From: Azospirillum picis
GTDB lineage: Bacteria > Pseudomonadota > Alphaproteobacteria > Azospirillales > Azospirillaceae
Direction: 5' to 3'
Assembly: GCF_017876115.1 (NCBI RefSeq)
Contig: NZ_JAGINO010000015.1
Span: 100,783 to 164,782 of the forward strand
DNA length: 64,000 nucleotides
Below are positions 34,674 to 45,334 of the stretch, in pieces (position 1 is the first letter of the stretch; each line of letters opens with the position of its first letter). The position numbers and the translations under genes were made by a program. Below the pieces are notes generated by a model. That model had not been told where the DNA came from and made no database searches. It worked only from the letters and a program-made list of their open reading frames with translations.

Positions 34674-36159
34674 CCGGCCGGTGCCGGCGTGGCTGTGCGC
34701 CGCCCGCCTGCGCCCCTCCCGGCTGCGTCACCGCATCCTGCTGGCGATGGTGGTGCTGCTCCTGCTGACGCATGGCGGCGCGCTGGTCGGAACGCGGCTG
34801 CTCGACGACCGCGCGCGGGAGCTGCTGACCGCCCATCGGCTGGGACCGGCGATGGCGGCGGCGGTGGAAGCGGCGGAGCGGGGAGCGCAGGACGGCACCG
34901 CCGACGGGCCGGCGCCGGCGTCGCCCGGCACCCCCGACCTGTCGGTCGGTCTGCAGCCGGGCGCGCCGGCCTCCGCACGCCCCGAACCGCCGGTGGGATG
35001 GCGCCTGGAGGAGGTGCCCGGCACCCCGCGCCCGGTCTTCGTCGCCGGTCCGCCCGGCCTGCCCGATCAGGCGCCGGCACCGGCCGCCACCCTGGCGCAG
35101 TCGCTCTCGACGGTGGCGGAGCGGGTGGCAGGGCAGCTTCGCGACGCCCGGGTCTATGTGCGCCTGTCCTCCGGCGCGTGGCTGGAATTCGCCAGTGCCC
35201 GCTACTGGCGGGTCCGCAGCACGCCGTTCGAACTGCTGCTGGCCGGGCTGGCCGCCTTCGGGCTGGCGGGGGCGGTGCTGCTGTGGCTGCCCGGCCGGCT
35301 GGTGCGGCCGCTGGAGGACCTTGCCGAGCAGGCGACCCGCCCGCATGACCGCCTGCACCCCCGTCCCCTGCCGGAGGACGGGCCGGAGGAGGCGGCGGCG
35401 CTCGCCCGCGCCTTCAACCAGACCCGCAATGCGCTTCGCGACCTGATGGAGGGACGAACCCACCTGCTGGCGGCGATCAGCCACGACCTGCGGACGCCCG
35501 CCACCCGGTTGCGGCTGCGCGCGGAGTATGTCGAGGACGAGGCCTTGCGGGCCAAGATGATGGCCGACATCGACGAGATGGCGGCGATGGTGGCGGCGAC
35601 GCTGGAGTTCCTGGGCGACGACGTGCTGCGCGAGCAGGTGGAGGTCGTCGCCTTCGCCAGCCTGCTGCAGAGCCTATGCGACGATTACGCCGATACCGGC
35701 AGGCCGGTGGCCTACCAGGAGCCGCCGCCCCTGCAGTTCGCGGCGGTGCGCACCATCTTCGGCGTCGCGGGCGGCGGCGGCGAGCGCAGCGACCGCTTCG
35801 ACCATTCGCGCCAGCTCCGCCTCGCCGGCCGGCCGGCCAGCCTGCGCCGGGCCTTCGCCAACCTGATCGACAACGCCCTCAAATATGGGGAGCGCGCCAC
35901 GGTGTCGGTCGATGCCGACGCGGCGGAGATCGTGGTGGATGTCTGCGACGAGGGGCCAGGGATCCCGGATGGGGAGATCGCCAACGTCTTCAAGCCCTTC
36001 GTCCGGCTGGAGGGTTCGCGCAACCGCAGGACCGGCGGCAGCGGCCTTGGCCTGTCCATCGTCAAGTCGATCATCGAGGCGCACCAGGGCCGGATCGAGC
36101 TGAGCAACCGGGCGGGGGGCGGCCTGCGGGTGCGGGTGACGCTGCCGCGGATGCTGTGA
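34663..36159 (+). CDS. Sensor histidine kinase
   Basis: This 498-residue membrane kinase has TM1 at about residues 25-45 and a Pro/Ala-rich periplasmic domain to about 185. TM2 spans about 188-208, then come a HAMP region, a phospho-accepting His274 in AAISHDLRTPATRL, and an ATPase domain with NLIDNALKYG, DEGPGIP and GGSGLGLSIV. A GTG start lies inside the response-regulator gene. The pair probably senses a periplasmic sugar or the binding protein and controls the transporter. Confidence 0.9.
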   Translation: MGLDRPVPAWLCAARLRPSRLRHRILLAMVVLLLLTHGGALVGTRLLDDRARELLTAHRLGPAMAAAVEAAERGAQDGTADGPAPASPGTPDLSVGLQPGAPASARPEPPVGWRLEEVPGTPRPVFVAGPPGLPDQAPAPAATLAQSLSTVAERVAGQLRDARVYVRLSSGAWLEFASARYWRVRSTPFELLLAGLAAFGLAGAVLLWLPGRLVRPLEDLAEQATRPHDRLHPRPLPEDGPEEAAALARAFNQTRNALRDLMEGRTHLLAAISHDLRTPATRLRLRAEYVEDEALRAKMMADIDEMAAMVAATLEFLGDDVLREQVEVVAFASLLQSLCDDYADTGRPVAYQEPPPLQFAAVRTIFGVAGGGGERSDRFDHSRQLRLAGRPASLRRAFANLIDNALKYGERATVSVDADAAEIVVDVCDEGPGIPDGEIANVFKPFVRLEGSRNRRTGGSGLGLSIVKSIIEAHQGRIELSNRAGGGLRVRVTLPRML

Positions 36160-36203
36160 GGGGATTGGGCTTCCCTCGGGGAGGGGGCCTGCGGAAGGCG
36201 GAA

Positions 36204-36235
36204 GGCTGCGCCGGGACTCTTCCTGCGGCGCAGCC
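36204..36235. terminator. Perfect 10-bp hairpin between convergent genes
   Basis: GGCTGCGCCG (36204-36213) pairs exactly with CGGCGCAGCC (36226-36235) around a 12-base loop, between the kinase and the convergent oxidase gene. There is no T-tract. Confidence 0.5.
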
Positions 36236-36253
36236 CGTGGCAACGGATGCGTG

Positions 36254-38554
36254 CTACATCAGCTTGTCGAGGGTGATCGGCAGGTCGCGGATGCGTTTGC
36301 CGGTGGCGTTGTAGACGGCGTTGGCGACGGCGGCGCCGACGCCGGTGATGCCGATCTCCCCGATGCCGCGGGCGCCCATCGGCGCCTGCGGGTCGGGGAT
36401 GTCGGTGTAGAGGATGTCGATGGAGGGTACGTCCATCTGCACCGGCACATGGTATTCGGCCAGCGAGGCGTTGACGATGCGGCCGGTGCGCGGGTCGAAG
36501 TTGGTCTCCTCGGTCAGCGCCAGTCCCAGTCCCATGATGATGCCGCCCTTGAACTGGCTGGTCGCCGTCTTGGCGTTGAGGATGCGGCCGGCGTCGAAGG
36601 AGCCGAGGAAGCGCGAGACGCGGGTCTCGCCGGTGATCTCGCTCACCCGCACCTCGCAGAACTGCGCGCCGTAGGAGTGCATCGAGAAGGCTTCCATCTC
36701 GGCCGGCGGCGGCGCGTCGGCCTCGCAGGACAGTTCGTCGCGGCCCGACCGGCGCAGGATCGACTCATAGCTCTCGAAGCGCGCGGGATCGTCGCGGTGG
36801 CCGATGCCGCCATCCCGCGTCTCGACGTCGGCGAGCGAGAGGCCTGCCAGCGGAGAATCGTTGCCGGCGAGCTTGAGCAACTCCTCGACGAACACTTCCG
36901 TCGCGGCGATGACGGCGCCGCCGACCGAAGCCGTCTGCGTCGAACCGCCGGCGATCACCCCGCGCGGCAGGGTGGTGTCGCCATACTCGAAGGTGACGCG
37001 GCCGAGGGGGACGCCGAGGCGGGCGGCGACGTGCTGGATCTGCACCGTCGCCGTCCCCATGCCCATGTCGTGCACCGCGGTCGACACGGTGACGTGCCCG
37101 CCGGCCGTCAACCTGATCCGCGCGGCGCCGCCGGGGAAGCGGTGGTAGGGGTAGGTCGCCGTGGCGCAGCCCATGCCGATCAGCCATTCGCCGTCGCGCC
37201 GCTGGCGCGGCGTCGGGCTGCGGCGGTCCCAGCCGAACCTCGCGGCACCCTTCTCGTAGGCTTCGATCAGGTGTCGGGAGGAAAAAGGCTTGCCGCTGGT
37301 CGGATCCTTGTCCGGCTCGATGCGGCGGCGCAGTTCGATGGGGTCGAGCCCCAGCTTCTCCGCCAGTTCGTCGATCGCGCATTCCAGCGCGAAGGTGCCG
37401 ACGGATTCGCCGGGCGCCCGCATGAAGGTGTTGGCCACCATGTCCATGTCGGCGACCGCCTGTGCCAGCCGGACGGTCTTGGCGGCATAGAGATGGCGGG
37501 TCGGGAAGGTGAACTGTTCGGGGCAGGAGTTGTGGGTGGTCATCGCGACGATGCCGGTGTGGATCAGCGCGTCGAGCCTGCCGTCGGCGCTGGCGCCGAG
37601 CGCCACCCGCTGTTCGGTCAGCGTCCGGCCGCCGACGATGCGGAACACCCCTTCGCGCGACAGCATGATGCGCACCGGCCTGCCGGCGAGCCTCGCCGCG
37701 GCGCAGGCGAGGATCTGGTGGTCCCACAGGCATTTGCCGCCGAAGCCGCCGCCGACATAGGGCGAGGAGACCCGGACCTTGTCCGCCTCCAGGCCGAAGA
37801 TGTCGGCCAACTGCCCGGCGGTCAGGTCGAGAAGCTGGCTGGCGTCATGCACCCGCAGTTCGTCGCCGGTCCAGGCGACGGTCGCCGCGTGCAGCTCTAT
37901 GGCGTTGTGGTTGTGCCGCGGCGTCCGGTAGATCTGGTCGACCCGCACCTCGGCCGCCTTGAGGGCGGCCTCGGCATCGCCGATCTCGACGACCGGCGGC
38001 TGGCCGAGGATGTTGTCGAGCTGACGCGGCGTCTTCTTGGCGTCGTCGAACGAGGTCACGGCCGGCAGGGCGGCGTACTCGGCCCTCACCAGCGATGCCG
38101 CGTGATCGGCCTGTTCCTGCGTCTCGGCAAGGACGACGGCGATCGGCTGGCCGTTCCAGTGGATCTGGTCGTCCTGCATGACCGGCAGCTCGCTCGCCCC
38201 GGCTGCGGTCGGCGACGACATCATCAGCGACGGCGCCTTCATCCGGGGCGCGTTGCGATGGGTCATGACCAGCACGACGCCGGGTGCGGCTTCGGCCGCC
38301 GCCGTGTCGAGCGTGGTGATACGCCCGCGTGCGATGGTGCTGAAGGCGAGTGCTGCATAACAGAGGCCCTCATAGGGGAACTCCGCGGCGAAGCGGGCCT
38401 TGCCCTGCACCTTGAGCGGCCCCTCGATGCGCGAGACCGGCTGGCCCAGCGGGCCGTTCCCCTGCGCGCCGTGCTTGCGAAGGATGGGATCCTGCGTGAC
38501 CGCCGGCTGCCAGCGGCCGGGACGGGCGGACGCCGGATCGGAGTGCGCGCTCAT
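36254..38554 (-). CDS. paoC: Aldehyde oxidase/xanthine dehydrogenase molybdenum-binding subunit (PaoC-like)
   Basis: This 766-residue molybdopterin-cytosine-dinucleotide subunit has GGGFGGK at the Mo-ligand region, FMRAPGE, and the catalytic Glu733 in GARGIGEIG. It oxidises aldehydes or N-heterocycles with water as oxygen source and passes electrons through the Fe-S and FAD subunits. It overlaps the FAD gene by four bases and is last in the three-gene operon. Homology to E. coli PaoC is inferred from the accompanying PaoB-like cluster. There is no XdhC-like insertase gene nearby. Confidence 0.88.
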   Translation of the reverse strand: MSAHSDPASARPGRWQPAVTQDPILRKHGAQGNGPLGQPVSRIEGPLKVQGKARFAAEFPYEGLCYAALAFSTIARGRITTLDTAAAEAAPGVVLVMTHRNAPRMKAPSLMMSSPTAAGASELPVMQDDQIHWNGQPIAVVLAETQEQADHAASLVRAEYAALPAVTSFDDAKKTPRQLDNILGQPPVVEIGDAEAALKAAEVRVDQIYRTPRHNHNAIELHAATVAWTGDELRVHDASQLLDLTAGQLADIFGLEADKVRVSSPYVGGGFGGKCLWDHQILACAAARLAGRPVRIMLSREGVFRIVGGRTLTEQRVALGASADGRLDALIHTGIVAMTTHNSCPEQFTFPTRHLYAAKTVRLAQAVADMDMVANTFMRAPGESVGTFALECAIDELAEKLGLDPIELRRRIEPDKDPTSGKPFSSRHLIEAYEKGAARFGWDRRSPTPRQRRDGEWLIGMGCATATYPYHRFPGGAARIRLTAGGHVTVSTAVHDMGMGTATVQIQHVAARLGVPLGRVTFEYGDTTLPRGVIAGGSTQTASVGGAVIAATEVFVEELLKLAGNDSPLAGLSLADVETRDGGIGHRDDPARFESYESILRRSGRDELSCEADAPPPAEMEAFSMHSYGAQFCEVRVSEITGETRVSRFLGSFDAGRILNAKTATSQFKGGIIMGLGLALTEETNFDPRTGRIVNASLAEYHVPVQMDVPSIDILYTDIPDPQAPMGARGIGEIGITGVGAAVANAVYNATGKRIRDLPITLDKLM

Positions 38555-39540
38555 GCGTCTTCTCCCTTGAGGTCGGTGAGGACGGCGACGATCGTCCGCT
38601 TCGCCAGTTCGATCTTGAAGGCGTTGTCGCGGAGGCCGGCGGCGGCGGCGAGTTCCGCCTCCGCGGCGGCGCGGAAGCTCTCCGCAGTGGCGGGCCGGCC
38701 CTTCAGCGCGGCTTCGGCCGCCGAGGCCCGCCACGGCTTGTGGGCGACGCCGCCGAGCGCCAGCCGGACCTCGCGCACCATGCCGCCATCGTCGACGTCG
38801 AGCGCGGCGGCGACCGAAACCAGCGCGAAGGCGTAGCTCGCGCGGTCGCGCACCTTGCGGTAGGTGGAGCGGCGGGCGATGGGCAGCGGCGGGATCTCGA
38901 CAGCGGTGATCAGCTCGCCCGGCTTCAGCTCCGTCTCGACGTCCGGCCGGTCGCCCGGCAGGCGGTGGAGGTCGAGAAGCGGGAGGCGGCGTGCCCCCCC
39001 CGGGCCGTCCAGCTGCACCATCGCGTCGAGCGCGGCGAGGGCCACGCACATGTCGGACGGGTGCGTGGCGACACAGGACGGCGACGCGCCGAGGATCGCG
39101 TGGTAGCGGTTGAAGCCGTCGCGTGCGTCGCAGCCGGATCCCGGCTGCCGTTTGTTGCAGGCGGCCGCGGTGTCGTAGAAATACCGGCAGCGCGTGCGCT
39201 GCAGGATGTTGCCGCCGACTGTCGCCATGTTGCGGATCTGGGCGCTGGCGCCGGCGAGGATCGAGCGCGCGAGGAGAGGGTAGTGGGTGCGCACGTGCGG
39301 ATCGGCGGCGAGCGCGGTGTTGGTCGCCGCCGCACCGATCAGCAGGCCGCCGTCGGCGCGCGGCTCGATGCCACCCGGCAGTCCGGTGACGTCGACCAGC
39401 ATGTCCGGCCGCTCGACCGTCTCGCGCATCAGGTCGACGAGGTTGGTCCCGCCGCCGAGATAGCGCGCCGCGGCGTTCCCCCTGGCCAGGTCGATGGCGC
39501 CGGAGGCGTCGGACGCCCTTTCGTAGGTGAAGAGGTTCAT
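38551..39540 (-). CDS. paoB: Aldehyde oxidase FAD-binding subunit (PaoB-like, with extra Fe-S cysteines)
   Basis: This 329-residue protein has the FAD motifs YLGGGTNLVDLM and ATVGGNIL of the CO dehydrogenase flavoprotein fold. The segment RCRYFYDTAAACNKRQPGSG then C carries the cysteines that in E. coli PaoB bind an additional [4Fe-4S] cluster, so this is PaoABC-type rather than plain xanthine dehydrogenase. It overlaps both neighbours by four bases. Confidence 0.87.
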   Translation of the reverse strand: MNLFTYERASDASGAIDLARGNAAARYLGGGTNLVDLMRETVERPDMLVDVTGLPGGIEPRADGGLLIGAAATNTALAADPHVRTHYPLLARSILAGASAQIRNMATVGGNILQRTRCRYFYDTAAACNKRQPGSGCDARDGFNRYHAILGASPSCVATHPSDMCVALAALDAMVQLDGPGGARRLPLLDLHRLPGDRPDVETELKPGELITAVEIPPLPIARRSTYRKVRDRASYAFALVSVAAALDVDDGGMVREVRLALGGVAHKPWRASAAEAALKGRPATAESFRAAAEAELAAAAGLRDNAFKIELAKRTIVAVLTDLKGEDA

Positions 39541-40112
39541 GCCCGTGCCCCCTGCTGTGCCGAAGGCGTCGCCTGGGTCGCCGGCGCCCGGGATGCCGGC
39601 GTCTTGACGAGTGCTTCGGAGATCGCCTCGATGATCCCGTTGTAGGCGCCGCAACGGCAGATGTTGCCGCTCATGCGCTCACGCAGCTCCGTCTCGTCGA
39701 CGGCGATGCTGGCTGACGACAGGTCGGGGGTGACCACGCTCGGGACGTTGCGCTCGATCTCGCGCGCCATGCCGATGGCGGAACAGAGCTGGCCCGGCGT
39801 GCAATAGCCGCACTGGAAGCCGTCATGCTCGACGAAGGCCTGCTGCAGCGGATGCAGGCTGCCGTCGGCGCCGAGCCCTTCGACGGTGGTGATGCTGCGG
39901 CCCTGGTACTGGACCGCGAGCGCCAGGCAGGAGTTGATGCGTTCGCCGTCGACCAGGACGGTGCAGGCGCCGCAGGCGCCCTGGTCGCAGCCCTTCTTGG
40001 TGCCGGTGAAGCCCAGCGTGTTGCGGAGGAGGTCGAGCAGCGAGCTGCGGATATCCGCCTCGACCTCGACGCTTTGCCCATTGATGGTGAAGTTCATCAG
40101 CGCATTCCCCAT
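39537..40112 (-). CDS. paoA: Aldehyde oxidase [2Fe-2S] subunit (PaoA-like)
   Basis: This 191-residue protein has an N-terminal plant-type [2Fe-2S] domain (KKGCDQGACGACTVLVDG) and a C-terminal four-helix [2Fe-2S] domain (CGYCTPGQLCSA and NICRCGAYNGI). E. coli PaoA carries a Tat signal; none is seen here with start 40112 (MGNALMNF) or 40097, which suggests a cytoplasmic enzyme or a different export route. The C-terminal 20 residues are Ala/Pro/Thr-rich. It is first in the operon. Confidence 0.88.
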   Translation of the reverse strand: MGNALMNFTINGQSVEVEADIRSSLLDLLRNTLGFTGTKKGCDQGACGACTVLVDGERINSCLALAVQYQGRSITTVEGLGADGSLHPLQQAFVEHDGFQCGYCTPGQLCSAIGMAREIERNVPSVVTPDLSSASIAVDETELRERMSGNICRCGAYNGIIEAISEALVKTPASRAPATQATPSAQQGARA

Positions 40113-40625
40113 GTCGGAACGGATACCGTGTCGGAACGAGTGCTCGCGCGTTGTTGAGGACCGTGGTCCGTAACGGACACGCGCCCTTCCTGTTTCTTGA
40201 CCGGTGACAGCCGGCGGCCATGTCCCGCCGGGTGGGGCGCATCAGGCGCGTCGCCGGAAGCCCGGTGCGGCGCGTCGCCGCGCCCCGCGGCTGGGCTGAA
40301 TCCGCTCGATAACCATCAACTGCGATGGAAATCACGATGGCCGAGCAAAGATCGCCTGTCGGGGCAGGGTTGAAAAGGACGCGGACGGAGACGTTTCGCC
40401 CGAACGCTCGGCGTAGATGCCCAACCGCCGATGGAATTCGAGGTGGGGCGTCCGTGCCGCAAGGGGCATGGCGGACAATTCGGGGCAGGGCGAGGGAACC
40501 CGGCGGCCCGAAGGGCCGGCAGCCTCGCCCGCTTGGACGAGGCTGGACGAGGCTGGGCGGGCGGGCTGCGGCGGTGCCGCGTGCCGCGAGGCGCGGTGGG
40601 CCCGGACGGGATTCCCGGCGGCCCC
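40113..40625. other. Intergenic region between the oxidase operon and the sugar ATPase gene
   Basis: These 513 bases have no convincing gene. They hold the palindrome GTCCGT-A-ACGGAC (40166-40178) close upstream of the oxidase operon, a 10-bp direct repeat GGACGAGGCT (40535 and 40545) and a weak hairpin AGCCTCG/CGAGGCT (40521-40544) beyond the ATPase stop. Confidence 0.5.
40166..40178. promoter_or_regulatory. Palindrome GTCCGT-A-ACGGAC upstream of the oxidase operon
   Basis: A perfect 6-base inverted repeat around one base, 54-66 bases before the minus-strand start at 40112. It could be an operator for a local repressor, but no regulator gene adjoins it. Confidence 0.35.
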
Positions 40626-41747
<1,122 letters not shown>

Positions 41748-41753
41748 CGGATG

Positions 41754-42644
41754 TCACCCCTTGACCGAGCCGGCGGTCAGGCCGCGGATGAAGTATTTGC
41801 CGGCGAGCACATAGACGACGAGGGTGGGCAGGCCGGCGATCATCGCCGCCGCCATATCGACGTTGTATTGCTTCACGCCGGTGGTGGTGTTGACCAGGTT
41901 GTTCAGCGCGACCGTCACCGGCTGGGCCCCGCCCGCCGCGAAGGAGGCGCCGAAGAGGAAGTCGTTCCAGATCTGGGTGAACTGCCAGATGATCGTCACC
42001 ACCAGGATCGGAAGCGACAGCGGCAGCATGATCTTGGTGAAGATCTGGAAGAAGCCGGCGCCGTCGATGGTGGCGGCCTTCACCAGATCGTCCGGGATGC
42101 TGACATAGTAGTTGCGGAAGAACAGGGTGGTGAAGGCAAGGCCGTAGACGACATGGACGAGGACGAGGCCGCCGGTGCTGCCCGCCAGTCCCAGCACGCC
42201 CAGCGTCCGCGCCATCGGCAGCAGGATCACCTGGGAGGGCAGGAAACTGCCGAACAGGATCATGGCGAAGACGATGTTGGCGCCGCGGAAGCGCCACTTG
42301 GTCAGCGCGTAGCCATTCAGGGCGCCGAACAGCGTGGAGAGCACGACCGAGGGCACCACGATGGCGACCGAGTTGAGGAAATAGGGCGCCATGCCACGGC
42401 AATCGGCGCCGATGCAGGCACGGTTCCAGGCATAGCTCCAGGCGTCGAGGCTGAGCTCGCGCGGCAGCGACAGCAGCGATCCGGTGCGGATCTCCTCCGG
42501 GCTCTTGAAGGAGGTGGCGATCATCAGCAGCAGCGGCAGCAGGTAGTAGGCCGCGAACAGCGCCAGGATCAGGTAGAGGCCCCAGCGCGCCAGCCGCGCG
42601 CCGGTGCCCTGCGCCGGGGGCAGGGCGGAGGTCAGGCTAGACAC
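41754..42644 (-). CDS. Carbohydrate ABC transporter permease (MalG type)
   Basis: This 296-residue membrane protein has six hydrophobic segments and the EAA loop DDLVKAATIDGAGFFQIF. A GTG start at 42644 follows GGGAGGC at five bases and overlaps the preceding permease by eight bases. It forms the channel with the MalF-type permease. Confidence 0.88.
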   Translation of the reverse strand: MSSLTSALPPAQGTGARLARWGLYLILALFAAYYLLPLLLMIATSFKSPEEIRTGSLLSLPRELSLDAWSYAWNRACIGADCRGMAPYFLNSVAIVVPSVVLSTLFGALNGYALTKWRFRGANIVFAMILFGSFLPSQVILLPMARTLGVLGLAGSTGGLVLVHVVYGLAFTTLFFRNYYVSIPDDLVKAATIDGAGFFQIFTKIMLPLSLPILVVTIIWQFTQIWNDFLFGASFAAGGAQPVTVALNNLVNTTTGVKQYNVDMAAAMIAGLPTLVVYVLAGKYFIRGLTAGSVKG

Positions 42645-43584
42645 GCTTGCCTCCCTTCAGTTCGGAATAGAGGTAGGGGACGATGATCGCCACCACGGTC
42701 GCCAGCATCATCAGCGCGCTGGCCGAGCCGATGGCGATCTGGTTGCGGCGGAAGGTCATCTCGTACATGAAGGTCGCCGGCAGGTCGGACGCATAGCCGG
42801 GGCCGCCGCCGGTCAGCGCCACCACCAGGTCGTAGCTCTTGACCGCGAGGTGGGCGAGGATGACGAAGGCGCTCATGAAGACCGGCCGGATCGAGGGCAG
42901 GACGATGCCCCAGTAGATGCGGGGCAGGCTCGCGCCATCGAGATAGGCCGCCTTGATGATCTCTTGGTCGACGCCGCGCAGCGCCGCCAGGAACAGCGCC
43001 ATGACGAAGCCGGAACTCTGCCACACCGCGGCAATCACCAGCGTGTAGACGGCGGTGTCCTGCTGGACGATCCAGTCGAAGGTGAAGGCCGGGAAGCCGA
43101 GCGAGCGGACGAACTCCTGGATGCCGATGGTCGGGTTCAGGATCCATTTCCAGGCGGTGCCGGTGACGATGAAGCTGAGGGCCATCGGGTAGAGGTAGAT
43201 GGTGCGCAGCACGCCCTCGCCGCGGATGCGCTGGTCGAGCAGGACCGCCAGCAGGATGCCGATGGCGAGGCTGATGCCGATGAACAGCCCGCCGAAGATC
43301 AGCAGGTTCTCGATGGCGACGTACCAGCGGCTGATCCGCCACAGCTTGGAGAAGGCGTCCGGCCCTACCAGCTCGTAGGACGGCAGCATCTTGGAGTTGG
43401 TGAAGCTGATGTAGACCGTCCAGGCGATGAAGCCGTAGACGAACAGCAGGATCGCCGCGAAGGACGGGGCGACCACCAGCTTGGACAGATGCCGCTGCGC
43501 CAGGGCGCGCAGCCCGGCCGGACGCGGCGGGGCGGCGTCGGCCGTCCCGGCCGGCGGCCGGTATGTTGGGTTCTGCAGGGTCAT
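42637..43584 (-). CDS. Carbohydrate ABC transporter permease (MalF type)
   Basis: This 315-residue permease has six hydrophobic segments and the EAA loop DQEIIKAAYLDGASLPRIYW. The ATG at 43584 is preferred because GAGG lies eight bases upstream. It is the first gene of the permease-permease-ATPase operon. It lacks an adjacent binding-protein gene, and its upstream region carries the same GTTAC array as the binding-protein gene ten kilobases away. Confidence 0.88.
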   Translation of the reverse strand: MTLQNPTYRPPAGTADAAPPRPAGLRALAQRHLSKLVVAPSFAAILLFVYGFIAWTVYISFTNSKMLPSYELVGPDAFSKLWRISRWYVAIENLLIFGGLFIGISLAIGILLAVLLDQRIRGEGVLRTIYLYPMALSFIVTGTAWKWILNPTIGIQEFVRSLGFPAFTFDWIVQQDTAVYTLVIAAVWQSSGFVMALFLAALRGVDQEIIKAAYLDGASLPRIYWGIVLPSIRPVFMSAFVILAHLAVKSYDLVVALTGGGPGYASDLPATFMYEMTFRRNQIAIGSASALMMLATVVAIIVPYLYSELKGGKRV

Positions 43585-43693
43585 GGTGCGATCCTCGGTT
43601 CCCTCCCGCAACGGCGTGCCGTCGGATCGCCGGTTGCAGTCGTTTGCTTGGCGGTCACTGTACGCCGCCGATGGTGTGGAGGGCGGACAATTT

Positions 43694-43742
43694 GGTAACG
43701 CGGCGCTTTCGCGGGCACGGCGTTGTTACGTCGCTGTTACAA
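43694..43742. promoter_or_regulatory. Operator array GGTAAC-N25-GTTAC-N6-GTTACAA (copy 2)
   Basis: GGTAAC at 43694, GTTAC at 43725 and GTTACAA at 43736, with spacings identical to copy 1 at 33753. It lies 110-158 bases upstream of the permease operon start and in the same orientation relative to the regulated gene as copy 1 has to the binding-protein gene. Confidence 0.7.
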
Positions 43743-44220
43743 ACACGCCATTCCGGATAGCGCTTTCATGTCAAGGCCATAGGCCAAAACCGCATATCGG
43801 TCAGACCGCTCGCGAGCGCCATGAGCGATCACGCGCATCAATGAGAGAGCGCTGAATATCGGATTGCTCCCGCCATCCTGACCTCGATCCACTCGGCTCC
43901 ACGGACGTCGCGATCAAGGGCCGTCATGTCGGCCTGTTCGTAACCCGGCAGCATCCGTGTGTCGACGCCCTGACCGCGGTGGCGCGGGTCCACAAATCCG
44001 GGAGGAGGACAGGGCGGGCCAGGAGCCGGGCGGGCTTCTGGGCGGAGAACCCTGCAATCTTCATCACGGCAGAGATTTGGTTCCGGTGCTTTCGGTCCTG
44101 TTGCCGTGCCGGATGGATGCGGAATGTGCTTGCCGGGGGGCTTCCCATGAATGCCCGGGAACATGCATAGCGCATGTTGCGTTTGCGCCCGTTGACTCAC
44201 GCAGAGGTAATGAGCAGTGT
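43743..44220. other. Gap leading into a lower-GC island
   Basis: About 480 bases with no supported gene. The base composition drops from roughly 43750 onward and stays low through 45390. TTGACT at 44194 could be a -35 for the next gene, but no clear -10 was fixed. Confidence 0.4.
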
Positions 44221-44988
44221 ATGGTCATGGCATACGCAGCGTTGGCAATCGACGAGTTCCAGGGTAGCGGGGCCGGGCAACTGTTCGGCCCTGTTGCCAA
44301 GGCACTGGCTCAGACTGACGCGCGCAAAATGTCTGCCAAACTGGCGGAATTTGAAGCTGTCCTGCGCCAGGCCAATGCCGAAGGCGCAATGATGCTCAAT
44401 CGGATCAGGTCGTCGGTTTCGGCGAAGCTGAATGTTCTGGAAAAAGCGAGCGCGGATGGACTGCATCTCGACATTCGGTCGCTTGGTGAGCGGCTGAATG
44501 CCGTCGAGCGTGAAGATGCTGCGGAAATTGATTCCCTTCTAAAGGAGCTTGGGCCTCTTTCCAAACAGGCGCGCCAGGTTTCTCCGGATTTGGCGCACTT
44601 CTTGAAAGTCGTCAAGGAGGACATAGAGGCCTACAAGGAGGCCTACATCAACGAGCGTCGATCCGTTCGTGCGCGGCTGCGTAAGATGGAAGAGCGTGCT
44701 AGCCGCATGCCGAAAGACCGCGGGAAGATAGAGAAGGCAACGAAGCTTTACAGCGAGGCGCTAAGCCAAGCCTTTGGCTATGCCAAGCTCACCAAAATCG
44801 ATGTCCAGACAGAAGGTGATTTGCCTGTCTATGTGATGAAGATACAGGTGTCTCCTGCGTTGTATCGGGATGCCAAGCAGCTCGTGTCGCTGGAGCGTAA
44901 GGCGGAAGAGATCATCGAAAGCAAAGATCCTAGCCTTGTGGGCTTCCTCGCAATTCAATATGAGCCGATGACAAGTGCTGCCACGTGA
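44221..44988 (+). CDS. Coiled-coil protein of unknown function, partner of a HEPN-like protein
   Basis: This 255-residue soluble protein matches no family I recognise. Residues about 25-170 are strongly helical and charged, with heptad-like patterns (ELGPLSKQARQV, ERRSVRARLRKMEER) that suggest a coiled coil. Residues about 195-250 look like an alpha/beta domain (DLPVYVMKIQVSPALYRDAK, ending PMTSAAT). GC content and codon use are clearly lower than in neighbours, suggesting transfer. It overlaps the HEPN-like gene by 14 bases, and the pair could be a toxin-antitoxin or defence module. Confidence 0.75.
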   Translation: MVMAYAALAIDEFQGSGAGQLFGPVAKALAQTDARKMSAKLAEFEAVLRQANAEGAMMLNRIRSSVSAKLNVLEKASADGLHLDIRSLGERLNAVEREDAAEIDSLLKELGPLSKQARQVSPDLAHFLKVVKEDIEAYKEAYINERRSVRARLRKMEERASRMPKDRGKIEKATKLYSEALSQAFGYAKLTKIDVQTEGDLPVYVMKIQVSPALYRDAKQLVSLERKAEEIIESKDPSLVGFLAIQYEPMTSAAT

Positions 44989-45334
44989 GCTGTTGGCGGA
45001 GGCCAAGGAGATTGTTGCGCGTCAGGGAGCAGGAGAAGCAGCTTACAGAGCGGCAACGCATGCAGCCTATTACGCGCTCTATCACCTGATGTGCGACTAC
45101 TTTAGCCTCGATCCTTCGAAGCGGGATGAGGCGAGTCATGCGGACATCATGAGAAGGCTTGATCAGCTCGACATCCCGTCTGCGAAGCCACACGCGACGA
45201 AGGCCAGGGCGAAGTACAGAAGCCTGTGGCGACTGCGCCGGCAGGCCGATTACTTCTTCAACGACCCCTATGATGACACACAAGCCGAATTGGCCATTGG
45301 CTATGCCGACGACGTGTTCAACTTGTACCCATAG
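44975..45334 (+). CDS. HEPN domain-like small protein
   Basis: This 119-residue all-helical protein starts at GTG 44975. YRAATHAAYYALYHLM (residues 24-39) and the later LRRQADYFFNDPYD plus AELAIGYADDVFNLY fit the small HEPN (UPF0332-like) fold. In the family the RNase motif is usually SRAYYAxxH; His37 is kept but the Arg position is Ala30, so activity may be lost or changed. It is coupled to the coiled-coil gene, shares its low GC and is followed by a strong terminator. The family call is from remembered pattern, not a search. Confidence 0.65.
   Translation: MLPRELLAEAKEIVARQGAGEAAYRAATHAAYYALYHLMCDYFSLDPSKRDEASHADIMRRLDQLDIPSAKPHATKARAKYRSLWRLRRQADYFFNDPYDDTQAELAIGYADDVFNLYP

Noticed and set aside
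43838..44200. 120-codon minus-strand frame before the coiled-coil gene
   Set aside because: Pro/Arg/His-rich composition with no fold or family signs; probably chance.
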